Assembly (NCBI GenBank): GCA_963721005.1
Contig: CAVRHR010000005.1
Location: forward strand, 1,054,001 to 1,118,000
Length of the DNA: 64,000 nt
Direction of reading: 5' to 3'
DNA from: VAZQ01 sp963721005
Lineage (GTDB): Bacteria > Pseudomonadota > Alphaproteobacteria > Rhizobiales > Xanthobacteraceae
Below, in pieces: positions 35,442 to 45,422 of the stretch. The stretch's first letter is position 1. The number at the start of each line of letters is the position of its first letter. The notes beneath the pieces were generated by a model that saw only the letters and a program-made list of their open reading frames with translations, did not search any database and was not told the DNA's origin. The position numbers and the translations under genes are program-made.

Positions 35442-36437
35442 ATGCTGGAAGAGCTCGTCAGTAGCGTGATTTCGTTTGCTCCCGGTAGCGCACCTATGAT
35501 GGGCCTGCTGGTGATGCTGCCCGGATTGTTTGTTTGCTACATGCATTACCGTCTCTCGGCGCGAGACGTCGGTCCCGACCTGTCGCTGCGAACGCTCGAA
35601 TCGATCGAGCTGCGGCGCTCGGTGATGCTGTACGAGATGGCATCCAGACGGATCAAGGAAGGTTGCGCAGATTTCCGAAAACGCAAACGCAAACGCAGCT
35701 GGCGGCAGATCGTCGGCGGCGAGCGCAGCGCCTTCCGGCAACAGTTTCGCGAGGAGCTGGCGGACCTGGAGGCCTACGCCCGCGACCTGCGCTCGACCAT
35801 CATCCGGCTGCGGCGTCGTCCGTTCCAGCGCTACAAATCCTGGGCGCATGTGATGAGCGCCCGGTTCGCGCTCAGCCGCTCGCTCGGCTTATGCGCGCTC
35901 ATCCTGGCGCTGATGGTCGCCTTGTTCTGCTACATCCAGCCGATCCTGTGGGCGCCTGGAATCGACGCCGGCTTCAAGACGCTGGTGCTGTGGGAGGCGA
36001 TGAAAGGCCGGCTCCTGCTCGCCAATTGGATGGCGGTCAATTTCGTCGCGGTCGCGATCCCGGCATTTTACGTTTTCCGCCGCGCCCGGCTGCACCGCAA
36101 GCACCGGCCCGAGATCCGGAAATTCAAGGCGTTCGCAGCAACCGATCCGGACCAGCTGATCGAGGAGGCGCGCGGCGGGGAAACGGCGGACGAGGCGCCG
36201 GCTCCGGAAATACCGGAGGCGATCGACGACGGCCGCTGGTACGCGGTCCTCGGCGTCCTGCCGTCGGCCACGCTCGAGGATATCAAGCAGGCCTACAAGA
36301 CGCAGATCAAGAAGAACCACCCGGACCGGGTCCACGACATGTCGGCGTCGTTCGTGAAGCTCGCCGAAGCCGAGACCAAGAAGCTGAATGCGGCCTATGC
36401 GGAAGCATTGCTGAGCTTCCAGCAGACGACGGCTTGA
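35442..36437 (+). CDS. Membrane protein with C-terminal DnaJ domain
   Basis: The 331-residue protein has an N-terminal helix (GLLVMLPGLFVCYMHY), a basic coiled section (RRIKEGCADFRKRKRKRSWR) and two central helices (about 145-205). A J-domain closes it: WYAVLGVLPSATLEDIKQAY with the HPD motif in KKNHPDRVHD near residue 285. It should recruit an Hsp70 to the membrane. It is divergent from the YkgJ gene by 113 bases. Confidence 0.85.
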   Translation: MLEELVSSVISFAPGSAPMMGLLVMLPGLFVCYMHYRLSARDVGPDLSLRTLESIELRRSVMLYEMASRRIKEGCADFRKRKRKRSWRQIVGGERSAFRQQFREELADLEAYARDLRSTIIRLRRRPFQRYKSWAHVMSARFALSRSLGLCALILALMVALFCYIQPILWAPGIDAGFKTLVLWEAMKGRLLLANWMAVNFVAVAIPAFYVFRRARLHRKHRPEIRKFKAFAATDPDQLIEEARGGETADEAPAPEIPEAIDDGRWYAVLGVLPSATLEDIKQAYKTQIKKNHPDRVHDMSASFVKLAEAETKKLNAAYAEALLSFQQTTA

Positions 36438-36551
36438 TCGCTGCGCCGGTCCCCCGGTCGCTTCAAGCGGTATTGCCATCCGCCTTCGTGCTTCGTATGG
36501 CTTGCGCGCAGAATGACCGACATCTGGTCGACACGAAACCCCGGAGACGAT

Positions 36552-36869
36552 ATGGCAGACGAGCAGCAACGACCCAAATTCCGTTATCAGGACATGCCCG
36601 ACCTCAGCGAGACCTTCGCGGATTCGATCGGCAGCTGGTCGTTCGACGGCAGCACGCTGCGCATCGAGTTCCTGGTGTCGCGGCTCGATCCGCTCAAGGC
36701 GGGCGATGCGGCGAGCGGCCGTGCGGTGCCGGTATGCCGGCTGGTGCTGACCACTGCGGCGGCGGTGGAGCTGATCCGGGCGAACGGCCAGATCACCAAC
36801 GCCCTGATGCAGGCCGGCGTGTTGCGGCAGAGCGAGAGCAACGAGGTGCCGGCGGGCAAGCTGAGCTGA
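36552..36869 (+). CDS. Small conserved-looking hypothetical protein
   Basis: The product is 105 residues, starting MADEQQRPKFRYQDMPDLSE and ending QSESNEVPAGKLS. It has no signal or membrane segment and includes a strand-helix pattern (VCRLVLTTAAAVELIRANGQ). The longer frame begins at 36513 but ATG 36552 looks better. It overlaps the opposite-strand membrane gene by 283 bases at their 3' ends. Codon usage and amino-acid make-up look genuine. Confidence 0.6.
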   Translation: MADEQQRPKFRYQDMPDLSETFADSIGSWSFDGSTLRIEFLVSRLDPLKAGDAASGRAVPVCRLVLTTAAAVELIRANGQITNALMQAGVLRQSESNEVPAGKLS

Positions 36870-38131
36870 GCTGGGGACTGCGGTTCTCGGTCGGGAAGTA
36901 CGGCCATCACAGCTCCCAGCAGCGATAGGCCGAACTCCGGCCGGCTGAAGAGCATGCGCTGCTCTCGAACAACGAGCACCAGTTGCGCGGGATCGGTCAG
37001 ATGTCCGCAGAGATTCTTGGCGATCGCCCTGAAAACGCGTGTTTCGGGATAAGGAATGACGTCGATATCCTGGGTTGCCCAACGCTGGATGTTCAAAACG
37101 TTGGTATCGGGCGACGTGTGGACCACGTACTGCCTGACCGCCGCCGGCAGGTCGCGCGCACCCGCATCGCTGGCGTAAATGATCGCTTCCGTCAAATTGC
37201 CCGAATAGATGGCCGAGGACAGCAGGGAATCCCACAAATTGAAAAAGCTCAAGATCGGCAGCAGCAGGAACAGCGCGAGCACGGCGGCATGATCCCAACG
37301 CGCGTCGGTCCAGATGACCTCGCGAAACGAGAACTGCGCATTGCCGGCAAACAGCAGAATATCGAGCGCCGCCATCGTCGCGGTCCATGGCCACACGATG
37401 GGGTTCCAGTCCAGCCCGACCGGACCGAACATGGCGAGAATGAACAGGTGCATGGCGACCGCAAGAATCAGCGCGACACGGCGAAACCGCCGCGTCAGCA
37501 AGCCCACTCCGAACAGGATCTGCACGAAGGGGGCGGCCATTCCGAGAAGGTGGAGCGCCCCGGCGGCGGAAGGAATCGCATCGGCGATCGGCGAAACGAT
37601 CCACGGAAAATCGTTCTCGACGAAGTTCCAGTTCAGTTTCTGTAGCCCGGAGAACACATAGGTCCCCGCAATGACGAGGCGGGCGATATTGAGGGTTCGT
37701 TTCTGTCCGCCGATATCCTGGCTGCTCCAGGAGAACAGCCGCAGCGTAGCGAGCAGAACGACGTACTGGAAAACCCACGGCTGCCACCTGGTCTGGTCCA
37801 GACCGCAGAAGATCAGCACGATCAAGAGGAATACTGCGATGAATTTCCGCGGCTCGGGTGCCACCAGGATCGCGATCGCGAGTACGAAGAGCGCTGCGAA
37901 CAGCCCCCGAGCCACGATGTCATCGAGGGCTGGCAGCCCGCCGAAGACCGGCGCCGCCGGATAGGAGCGCGGGCCGATCCAAAGCCGCGAGGACATGAGC
38001 AGCCCGATGCAGAACGCGACGACAACGACGATCTTCAGCCAAAATATGCGATCCGCCGGCTTCTCCAGAAGCGACGAAATGGCCAAGCCGACCCTGCCTT
38101 TGAAGCGATGCGATTCACCCGAAGCCGACAT
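36587..38131 (-). CDS. HTTM-like integral membrane protein with overlapping C-terminal tail
   Basis: About eight hydrophobic helices span residues 20-330, with YVFSGLQKLNWNFVENDFPW and LILAVAMHLFILAMFGPVG. These recall HTTM/vitamin-K-gamma-carboxylase-like and DoxX-like membrane folds. The last 95 residues (SLCRNTPACIRALVIWPFA onward) are simply antisense to the small plus-strand gene. The natural stop has therefore probably been lost by a mutation near 36880, or the true tail is shorter. I place the start at 38131; a GTG lies further upstream. The function is unknown. Confidence 0.6.
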   Translation of the reverse strand: MSASGESHRFKGRVGLAISSLLEKPADRIFWLKIVVVVAFCIGLLMSSRLWIGPRSYPAAPVFGGLPALDDIVARGLFAALFVLAIAILVAPEPRKFIAVFLLIVLIFCGLDQTRWQPWVFQYVVLLATLRLFSWSSQDIGGQKRTLNIARLVIAGTYVFSGLQKLNWNFVENDFPWIVSPIADAIPSAAGALHLLGMAAPFVQILFGVGLLTRRFRRVALILAVAMHLFILAMFGPVGLDWNPIVWPWTATMAALDILLFAGNAQFSFREVIWTDARWDHAAVLALFLLLPILSFFNLWDSLLSSAIYSGNLTEAIIYASDAGARDLPAAVRQYVVHTSPDTNVLNIQRWATQDIDVIPYPETRVFRAIAKNLCGHLTDPAQLVLVVREQRMLFSRPEFGLSLLGAVMAVLPDREPQSPAQLSLPAGTSLLSLCRNTPACIRALVIWPFARISSTAAAVVSTSRHTGTARPLAASPALSGSSRDTRNSMRSVLPSNDQLPIESAKVSLRSGMS

Positions 38132-38344
38132 CAGCGTGCCCGATCTGTGCCAGCAAAGCCTGGCATGAACTCGGTACCACTCTAGCGGCGCTGAATATGC
38201 AACGGTAGCAGCGGAGCCCCCGACCTGATGCACCGGCGGGGCGAAACGCAGCTCCTTGTTGCGAGAGGACCGGGTCCGCGCCTTCGCGGCGACGCGCGAC
38301 GCGCGGTCAGCGCGTCGACAAGCACCTGCATGCGCGCACTGAAG

Positions 38345-39517
38345 CTAGGCTGCTGTGGTGGTGGCGGAGGCCTTGGCGGGGGGCTTGCGGGTGGCCTTCT
38401 CCTGCGCCTCGGCGGCGCGGATCTCGGAGAGGCGTTGCTGCACCTGGTCGGAGAAGATGTATTGCGCCGGCCGCTGGTTCTCCAGCGAGATTTCCGGCGC
38501 CATCGGACCGTCGGTGCGCGGGCCGCGCAGCGCCACCTTGATGGCCTTGAGCGGCGACTTGAACATCGCTTCGGCGGCGGTCGCCTCATAGCCGCAATGG
38601 GCCATGCAGTTGGCGCATTTCTCGTAGGCGCCGGTGCCGTAGCTGTCCCAGTCGGTGGTCTCCATCAGCTCGGTGAAGCTCTTGGTGTAGCCCTCGCCCA
38701 GGAGGTAGCAGGGCTTCTGCCAGCCGAAGATGTTGCGGGTGGGCATGCCCCAGGGCGTGCAGTGGAAGGTCTGGTTGCCGGCCAGGAAGTCGAGGAACAG
38801 AGCCGAGTGCAGGAACTTCCAATTCTTGCCCTTGCCGTAATCGAACACCTTGCGGAACAATTCCTTGGTCTTGCGGCGGTTGAGGAAGTGGTCCTGATCG
38901 GGCGCCCGCTCATAGGCATAGCCGGGCGAGATGGTGACGCCGACGTCGAGCTCGGAGGAGAGATCCAGGAACGCCGCGATGTCCTTGGCGGGATGGCCGT
39001 CGAAGATGGTGGCATTGACGTTGACGGCGAAGCCCCTGGCCTTGGCGGCCTTGACGGCCGACACCGCGCGCTCGAAGCCGCCTTCCATGCATACCGACTT
39101 GTCGTGGTGCTCCTTGATGCCGTCGAGATGCACCGAGAAGAACAGGAACTCGGAAGGCTCGAACAGATCGAGCTTCTTCTCCAAAAGCAGCGCGTTGGTG
39201 CAGAGCGAGACGTATTTCTTGCGCGCCACCAAGCCCTTGACGATCTCGCCGATCTCCTTGTGGATCAACGGCTCGCCGCCCGGGATGGCGACCATCGGGG
39301 CGCCGCATTCGTCGGCGGCGTCGAGGCATTCCTTGACCGAGAGACGGCGGTTGAGGATGGCATCCGGATAATCGATCTTGCCGCAGCCGGTGCAGGCGAG
39401 ATTGCAGCGGAACAGCGGCTCCAGCATCAGCACCAGCGGGTAGCGCTTGCGCCCCATGAGCTTCTGCTTGAGGATGTAGGCGCCGATGCGCATCTCGCGG
39501 TGGAACGGAATGGCCAT
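38345..39517 (-). CDS. hpnH: Adenosylhopane synthase-type radical SAM enzyme HpnH
   Basis: The 390-residue radical SAM protein binds its 4Fe-4S cluster through FRCNLACTGCGK (Cys38, Cys42, Cys45). It carries the family sequences YPLVLMLEPLF, GGEPLIHKEIG and TISPGYAYERAPDQDHFL. HpnH joins a 5'-deoxyadenosyl group to hopene, giving adenosylhopane, the precursor of extended hopanoids. The ATG at 39517 follows GAGG. It runs opposite to shc and in the same direction as ispH and dxs upstream. Confidence 0.96.
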   Translation of the reverse strand: MAIPFHREMRIGAYILKQKLMGRKRYPLVLMLEPLFRCNLACTGCGKIDYPDAILNRRLSVKECLDAADECGAPMVAIPGGEPLIHKEIGEIVKGLVARKKYVSLCTNALLLEKKLDLFEPSEFLFFSVHLDGIKEHHDKSVCMEGGFERAVSAVKAAKARGFAVNVNATIFDGHPAKDIAAFLDLSSELDVGVTISPGYAYERAPDQDHFLNRRKTKELFRKVFDYGKGKNWKFLHSALFLDFLAGNQTFHCTPWGMPTRNIFGWQKPCYLLGEGYTKSFTELMETTDWDSYGTGAYEKCANCMAHCGYEATAAEAMFKSPLKAIKVALRGPRTDGPMAPEISLENQRPAQYIFSDQVQQRLSEIRAAEAQEKATRKPPAKASATTTAA

Positions 39518-39584
39518 GCTGTCGACCTCTTCAGACTTTTCTTGTGCGCCGCGCTGTTGCCGAGCGACGCGTTGATGCCTGCCT

Positions 39585-40514
39585 TCAGGCGACGGTAGCC
39601 AGCTCGGCCGGCAGGCGAAACTCGATATTCTCCTCGCGGCCGGGCAGCACCGAGACATCGACCGGCCCGAGCCGCCGCAGCGATTTGATCACGTCGTCGA
39701 CCAGCACCTCGGGCGCCGAGGCGCCCGCGGTGATGCCGACCGTCTCGGCGCCCTTGAGCCAGGCGGGATCGAGCTCGCTGCCGTCGGCGATCAGATAGCT
39801 CGGCACCCCCTCTTCGCTGCCGATCTCGCGCAACCGGTTGGAGTTGGAGCTGTTGGTGGCACCCACTACCAGGATGATGTCGACCAGCTTGGAAAGCTCG
39901 CGCACCGCGGTCTGGCGGTTTTGCGTGGCGTAGCAGATGTCGCGCGTCTCCGGACCGACGATGTCCTTGAAACGGCGCTCCAGCGCATGGATGATGCCCT
40001 GGGTGTCGTCGACCGAGAGCGTGGTCTGGGTCACGTAGGCTACGGGAGTGTCCGGCGAAAGCTCGAGCTTGGCGACCTCGGCCTCGTTCTGCACGAGGAT
40101 CACGGGCGCCGAAATTTGGCCCATGGTGCCTTCGACCTCGGGATGGCCGGCATGGCCGATCAGGATCAGCTTACGGCCCTGGCCGACATAGCGCTTGCCC
40201 TGATTGTGCACCTTGGTGACCAGCGGACAGGTGGCGTTGAGCACCGGCAGGTCGCGGGCGGCGGCCTCCTCCTCGACGCTCTTGGCCACCCCGTGGGCGC
40301 TGAAGATGGTGACCGAATTGGGCGGCACCTCGGAGAGCTCCTCCACGAAGCGGGCACCCTTGGCCTTGAGGCTCTCGACCACATGCTTGTTGTGCACGAT
40401 CTCGTGGCGCACATAGACGGGCGGCCCGTATTTCTGCAGCGCGCGCTCGACGATCTCGATGGCGCGCACCACGCCCGCGCAAAAACCCCGCGGCTGAGCC
40501 AGGATCACTTTCAT
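39585..40514 (-). CDS. ispH: 4-hydroxy-3-methylbut-2-enyl diphosphate reductase IspH
   Basis: The 309-residue protein has the conserved Cys in PRGFCAGV (Cys12), LNATCPLVTK and RDICYATQNRQ, and ATNSSNSNRL with EEGVPSY. It is the last enzyme of the MEP pathway, making IPP and DMAPP. It lies 67 bases upstream of hpnH and 102 bases downstream of dxs, so precursor supply and hopanoid modification are transcribed together. The ATG at 40514 opens MKVILAQPRGF. Confidence 0.97.
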   Translation of the reverse strand: MKVILAQPRGFCAGVVRAIEIVERALQKYGPPVYVRHEIVHNKHVVESLKAKGARFVEELSEVPPNSVTIFSAHGVAKSVEEEAAARDLPVLNATCPLVTKVHNQGKRYVGQGRKLILIGHAGHPEVEGTMGQISAPVILVQNEAEVAKLELSPDTPVAYVTQTTLSVDDTQGIIHALERRFKDIVGPETRDICYATQNRQTAVRELSKLVDIILVVGATNSSNSNRLREIGSEEGVPSYLIADGSELDPAWLKGAETVGITAGASAPEVLVDDVIKSLRRLGPVDVSVLPGREENIEFRLPAELATVA

Positions 40515-40616
40515 CGTTTCGGTTCCATCGGCGGCTCGCTTTCGCCGGCATCTGCTGCCGCGTCGGCCGACCTCATTATAGGGCAAATGGTGATAGCGCC
40601 GCGCCGACCCAAGGGG

Positions 40617-42554
40617 TCAGCGCAGCTTGACGAATTCCCGGCGGGCATCCTTTCCGAGCGCTTCGAAGACCTTCGCGACGATGCCTTTGGCGTCGAGACC
40701 GGCCACCGCATACATGGCGGCAGGGCTGTCATGCTCGATGAACATGTCGGGCAGGATCATGCAGCGGACCTTGAGGCCGTTGTCCAGCGCGCCGTGGTGG
40801 GTGAGTACCTGCAGCACCTGGGCGCTGAAGCCGCCGATGGCGGCCTCCTCGACGGTGATCAACACTTCGTGCTCGCGCGCCAGCCGGAGCACCAGGTCGA
40901 CGTCGAGCGGCTTGGCGAAGCGCGCGTCCGCGACCGTGGTGGTGAGGCCGTGCGAGGCGAGCGTCTCGGCGGCGGCGAGGCAATGCGCGAGCCTGGTGCC
41001 GAAGCTCAACAGCGCGACTGAGCTGCCTTCGCGCAGGATGCGGCCCTTGCCGATCTCCAGCGGCACGCCGAACTCCGGCATGTCGACCCCGACGCCGTCG
41101 CCGCGCGGATAACGCAACGCGCTCGGCCGGTCGTCGATGGCGGCCGCGGTCGCCACCATGTGGACCAGTTCGGCCTCGTCGGCCGCCGCCATGATCACGA
41201 ATCCGGGCAGGCAGCCCAGATAGCTGACATCGAATGAGCCCGCGTGGGTGGGGCCGTCGGCCCCGACCAGGCCGGCGCGATCCAGCGCGAAGCGCACCGG
41301 CAGGCGCTGGATGGCGACGTCGTGCACCACCTGGTCGTAGCCGCGCTGCAGGAAGGTCGAATAGATGGTGGCGAACGGCTTATAGCCTTCGGTCGCGAGC
41401 CCGGCCGCGAACGTCACCGCATGCTGCTCGGCGATGCCGACATCGAAGGTGCGGTCCGGAAACGCCTTGCCGAAAATATCGATGCCGGTGCCCGACGGCA
41501 TGGCGGCCGTGATCGCCACGATGCGCTCGTCCTTGCGCGCCTCCTTGACCAGGCTTTCGCCGAACACCTTGGTGTAGGACGGCGCGTTCGACTTCGGCTT
41601 GTCCTGCTTGCCGGTCGAGACGTCGAACTTGACGACGCCGTGATACTTGTCGTCGGAGGCCTCGGCGGGCGCGTAGCCCTTGCCCTTCTGGGTCACCACA
41701 TGGACCAGCACCGGGCCCTCGCGGGTGTCGCGCACGTTCTTGAGCACCGGCAACAGATGGTCGAGATTGTGCCCGTCGATCGGGCCGATGTAGAAAAATC
41801 CGAGCTCCTCGAACAAGGTGCCGCCGGTGACCAGGCCGCGGGCATATTCCTCCATGGCGCGGGCGCGCTGCTCGAGGAATTTCGGCAGGCGCTTGGCGAG
41901 CTGCCGGATGGTCTGGCGCAGCGAGCGGTACGGACGCCCCGATACCAGGCGGGCCAGGTAGGCCGACAAGGCGCCGACCGGCGGCGCAATCGACATATTG
42001 TTGTCATTGAGGATGACGATAAGGCGCGAGTCCATGGCGCCGGCATTGTTCATGGCCTCGTAGGCCATGCCGGCCGACATAGCACCGTCCCCGATCACGC
42101 AGACCACATTGTGGGACAGTCCGGCGAGGTCGCGGGCGACCGCCATGCCCAGGCCCGCCGAGATGGAGGTCGAGGAGTGGGCGGCGCCGAACGGGTCGTA
42201 TTCGCTTTCCGCCCGCTTGGTGAATCCCGACAGGCCGCCAGCTTGGCGAAGCGTACGGATCCGGTCGCGCCGGCCAGTGAGGATCTTGTGCGGATAGGCC
42301 TGGTGCCCGACATCCCACAACAGCCGGTCGCGCGGGGTATCGAACAGATAGTGCAGTGCAACCGTAAGCTCGACGACGCCGAGCCCTGCCCCCAGGTGGC
42401 CGCCGGTCACCGCCACCGCGCTGATGGTCTCGGCGCGCAATTCATCGGCGACCTGGCGCAGGTCTTTTTCGGGCAGGCGGCGCAGGTCGGCAGGCGTGGC
42501 GATCGTATCGAGCAAGGGAGTGGGCGTGACACCGATGGGATTTGCTATAGTCAT
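40617..42554 (-). CDS. dxs: 1-deoxy-D-xylulose-5-phosphate synthase Dxs
   Basis: The 645-residue thiamine-diphosphate enzyme has LGVVELTVALHYLFDTPRD, the TPP motif VIGDGAMSAGMAYEAMNNAG and the transketolase middle domain (MPSGTGIDIFGKAFP, FDVGIAEQHAVTFAAGLA). It commits pyruvate and glyceraldehyde 3-phosphate to the MEP pathway. ATG 42554 follows AGGAAA at a distance; GTG 42560 is a possible alternative. It diverges from hpnN across about 260 bases with no visible riboswitch. Confidence 0.96.
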   Translation of the reverse strand: MTIANPIGVTPTPLLDTIATPADLRRLPEKDLRQVADELRAETISAVAVTGGHLGAGLGVVELTVALHYLFDTPRDRLLWDVGHQAYPHKILTGRRDRIRTLRQAGGLSGFTKRAESEYDPFGAAHSSTSISAGLGMAVARDLAGLSHNVVCVIGDGAMSAGMAYEAMNNAGAMDSRLIVILNDNNMSIAPPVGALSAYLARLVSGRPYRSLRQTIRQLAKRLPKFLEQRARAMEEYARGLVTGGTLFEELGFFYIGPIDGHNLDHLLPVLKNVRDTREGPVLVHVVTQKGKGYAPAEASDDKYHGVVKFDVSTGKQDKPKSNAPSYTKVFGESLVKEARKDERIVAITAAMPSGTGIDIFGKAFPDRTFDVGIAEQHAVTFAAGLATEGYKPFATIYSTFLQRGYDQVVHDVAIQRLPVRFALDRAGLVGADGPTHAGSFDVSYLGCLPGFVIMAAADEAELVHMVATAAAIDDRPSALRYPRGDGVGVDMPEFGVPLEIGKGRILREGSSVALLSFGTRLAHCLAAAETLASHGLTTTVADARFAKPLDVDLVLRLAREHEVLITVEEAAIGGFSAQVLQVLTHHGALDNGLKVRCMILPDMFIEHDSPAAMYAVAGLDAKGIVAKVFEALGKDARREFVKLR

Positions 42555-42815
42555 GATCACTATATTTCCTGCTAGCACACGGTGGCAGACAAGCGAGCCG
42601 GACGAAGATGCGATTCAAACAAGGAAATCCAAAGCTCTGGTCCAAAGCGCCAAGTAAGCTGAGCTAACGGTTGCGCGCCTCCACGGCCGCAGGCATTGCC
42701 TGGCGGCCCCAGAGACCCGAGAGCATCGATAGTTAAGGCTTTGAATACCCGGATGGTTCGCCCGGTTCAAGGGCTCAAGCCAGATTTCACGCACAAAGTC
42801 GGGAAAGAACGAATC

Positions 42816-45422
42816 ATGCTAAAAGCTAAACTTGCTGCGCTGGTTAATATTTGCACGCGTAATGCTTGGGTCGTGATCGTCATTGCACTGTTTCTGTCTG
42901 TTGTTTCAGGCATCTATGCAGTCCGTAATTTTGCCATTAATACGAACGTTAACCAGTTAATCTCTCCCGACCTTCCCTGGCGCCAACGAGAGCTTGCCTT
43001 TGTTGACGCCTTCCAAGGAAACCACGAGCAAATCCTTGCGGTCGTCGATGCCGCCACCTCGGAGCGGGCGACCGCGGCCAGCAAGGCCCTGGCGGAGAAG
43101 CTGCGGGCCAACCCGGCCCTGTTCCCCTCGGTCCAGGAGCTGAGCGAAAACCCGTTTTTTGCCCATAATGGCCTTTTGTTCCTGCCAGCCGAGGAAGTCG
43201 CCGGCACCGTCGGCGGCCTCGCACAATCGCAGCCGCTGCTGCAGGTGCTGGTGGCCGACCCCTCCTGGCGCGGGCTGGTGCAGGCGCTCGACTTTTCGCT
43301 GCAGGGCATCCAGGCGCAGAAATTCACCCTCGACGACATGGTCCGTCCCCTGACCATGTTCGCCCAGCCGATCGAGGACGTGCTGGCGGCAAAGCCCGCG
43401 AGCTTCTCCTGGCGGGAGCTGGTGAACAAGAAGCCCCCCACCCCCAACGACCTCCGACGCTTCATCGAGATCAACCCGGTGCTCGATTATGCCGCCTTGG
43501 AGCCCGGCAAGAAGGCCACCGACGCGATCCGGCAGGCGGCCGCCGACCTGCATTTCGATACCCAGTATCACGCGCGGGTGCGGCTTACGGGCGCAGTCGC
43601 GATCCAGGACGAGGAATTCGCCACCCTCAAGGACCACGCCACCGAGAATGCGATCGGCACCATCATCGTGGTCCTGATCATCCTGTGGCTGGCGTTGAAG
43701 TCGCCGAAAATCATCCTGGCGGTGTTCCTGAGCATCTCCATGGGTCTCGCCATGACGGCGGCGCTCGGATTGTGGATGGTGGGGGCGCTCAACCCGATCT
43801 CGATCGCGTTCGCGGTCCTGTTCGTGGGCATCGGGGTGGATTTCGGCATCCAGTTCAGCGTGCGCTATCGCTCCGAGCGCTACGAGATCAACAATCTGCG
43901 CGTGGCGCTCGCCAATACGGCAAAGCAGCTCGGCGTGCCGCTCACGCTCGCCGCCACCGCGACCGCGTGCGGCTTCCTGTCGTTCCTGCCGACCGACTAC
44001 AAGGGCGTCTCCGAGCTCGGTCAGATCGCCGGCGTCGGCATGATCATCGCCTATCTGAGCACCATCACGCTGTTGCCGGCGCTGCTCAAGGTGCTCAACC
44101 CGCCCGGCGAGAAGGAGCCGCTCGGCTACGCGTCGCTGGCGCCGGTCGATCGTTTCATGGAGCGGCACCGCATCGGCATCATCGTCGGCACCGCCGTGGT
44201 GGTGCTGGGGGGCTTGCCGCTGCTCTACAATCTGCAGTTCGATTTCAACCCGATCAACCTGAACAGCCCCAAGGTGGAGTTGATCGCCACCTATCTGGAG
44301 CTGCGCAGCGATCCGGCGACCGGCGCCAGCACCATCGAGGTGCTGGCCCCGACGCTTTCGGTTGCCAAGCAAGATGCGGATCGCATGGGCAAGCTGCCCG
44401 AGGTCTCGCGCGTCATGACCATCGAGAGCTTCGTGCCGGGCGATCAGCCGCAGAAGCTGGAAGCCATCGGGCAGGCCGCCAAGGCGCTCGGCCCGACGCT
44501 CGCGCAGACCCCGCACCCGCATCCGACCGATGCCGAAAGCGTCACCGCGCTCAACGCCGGCTCGGATTCGCTCAATCGCACCATCACGATGCAGGGCTCG
44601 GGCACGCCGCCGGGGCCCGGCGTCGCCGCCGCGAAGCGGCTGGCGGACAACTTGACGCGGCTCGCCAAGGCCGCCGAGGCCACGCGGGCGAAGGCCGAGG
44701 ACGTGTTCGTCTCGCCGCTCAAGATCGCGCTCGACGGCTTGGCGACCTCGCTGCAGGCGGAGCCGATCACCGACATGACGCTGCCCGCCGACCTCACCGC
44801 GCAATGGCTCAAGCCCGATGGCCGCGCGCGGGTCGAGGTCTATCCCAAGGGCGATCCCAACGACAACGAGGTGCTGCGGCAGTTCGCCCGCGGCGTGCTC
44901 GCGGTCGAGGCGGACGCGACCGGCGGGCCGATCTCGATCCTGGAATCCGGCAACACCGTGATCCGCGCCTTCATCGAGGCCGGCGGCTGGGCGCTGATCT
45001 CGATCGCCTTCCTGCTGTGGATCGTGCTGCGCCGGTTTACCGACGTGCTGCTCACGCTGATCCCGCTCCTGGTCGCCGGCATCGTCACGCTCCAGCTGTG
45101 CGTGCTGATCGGGATGCCGCTCAACTTCGCCAACATCATCGCGTTGCCGCTGTTGCTCGGTGTCGGCGTGGCGTTCAAGATCTACTACATCACGGCCTGG
45201 CGGAACGGCCAGACCGGGCTCCTGCAATCGAGCCTCACCCGCGCCGTGATCTTCAGCGCCATGACCACCGCGACCGCATTCGGCAGCCTGTGGCTCTCGA
45301 GCCACCCGGGCACCTCCACCATGGGCAAGCTCTTGGCGCTGTCGCTCGTCTGCACGCTGGCGGCCGCGGTGCTGTTCCAGCCGGTCCTAATGGGTCCCCC
45401 GCGCGAGATCGGGGATACGTGA
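42816..45422 (+). CDS. hpnN: Hopanoid transporter HpnN (RND/MMPL family)
   Basis: The 868-residue RND-superfamily protein has one N-terminal helix (VVIVIALFLSVVSGIYAV), a large periplasmic loop and two sets of helices. ISIAFAVLFVGIGVDFGIQF is the sterol-sensing-domain-like core, and GYASLAPVDRFMERH separates the halves. HpnN moves hopanoids from inner to outer membrane in relatives such as Rhodopseudomonas. The start at 42816 (MLKAKLAALVN) excludes a 40-residue non-conserved extension. Its 3' end overlaps the convergent gene by 36 bases. Confidence 0.94.
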   Translation: MLKAKLAALVNICTRNAWVVIVIALFLSVVSGIYAVRNFAINTNVNQLISPDLPWRQRELAFVDAFQGNHEQILAVVDAATSERATAASKALAEKLRANPALFPSVQELSENPFFAHNGLLFLPAEEVAGTVGGLAQSQPLLQVLVADPSWRGLVQALDFSLQGIQAQKFTLDDMVRPLTMFAQPIEDVLAAKPASFSWRELVNKKPPTPNDLRRFIEINPVLDYAALEPGKKATDAIRQAAADLHFDTQYHARVRLTGAVAIQDEEFATLKDHATENAIGTIIVVLIILWLALKSPKIILAVFLSISMGLAMTAALGLWMVGALNPISIAFAVLFVGIGVDFGIQFSVRYRSERYEINNLRVALANTAKQLGVPLTLAATATACGFLSFLPTDYKGVSELGQIAGVGMIIAYLSTITLLPALLKVLNPPGEKEPLGYASLAPVDRFMERHRIGIIVGTAVVVLGGLPLLYNLQFDFNPINLNSPKVELIATYLELRSDPATGASTIEVLAPTLSVAKQDADRMGKLPEVSRVMTIESFVPGDQPQKLEAIGQAAKALGPTLAQTPHPHPTDAESVTALNAGSDSLNRTITMQGSGTPPGPGVAAAKRLADNLTRLAKAAEATRAKAEDVFVSPLKIALDGLATSLQAEPITDMTLPADLTAQWLKPDGRARVEVYPKGDPNDNEVLRQFARGVLAVEADATGGPISILESGNTVIRAFIEAGGWALISIAFLLWIVLRRFTDVLLTLIPLLVAGIVTLQLCVLIGMPLNFANIIALPLLLGVGVAFKIYYITAWRNGQTGLLQSSLTRAVIFSAMTTATAFGSLWLSSHPGTSTMGKLLALSLVCTLAAAVLFQPVLMGPPREIGDT

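Noticed and set aside
42555..42815. Thiamine (TPP) riboswitch between dxs and hpnN
   Set aside because: Dxs uses thiamine diphosphate, so I looked for the conserved THI-box segments and did not see them.
42957..45305. 782-codon minus-strand open frame
   Set aside because: It lies wholly antisense to hpnN and has no recognisable motif or ribosome-binding site.
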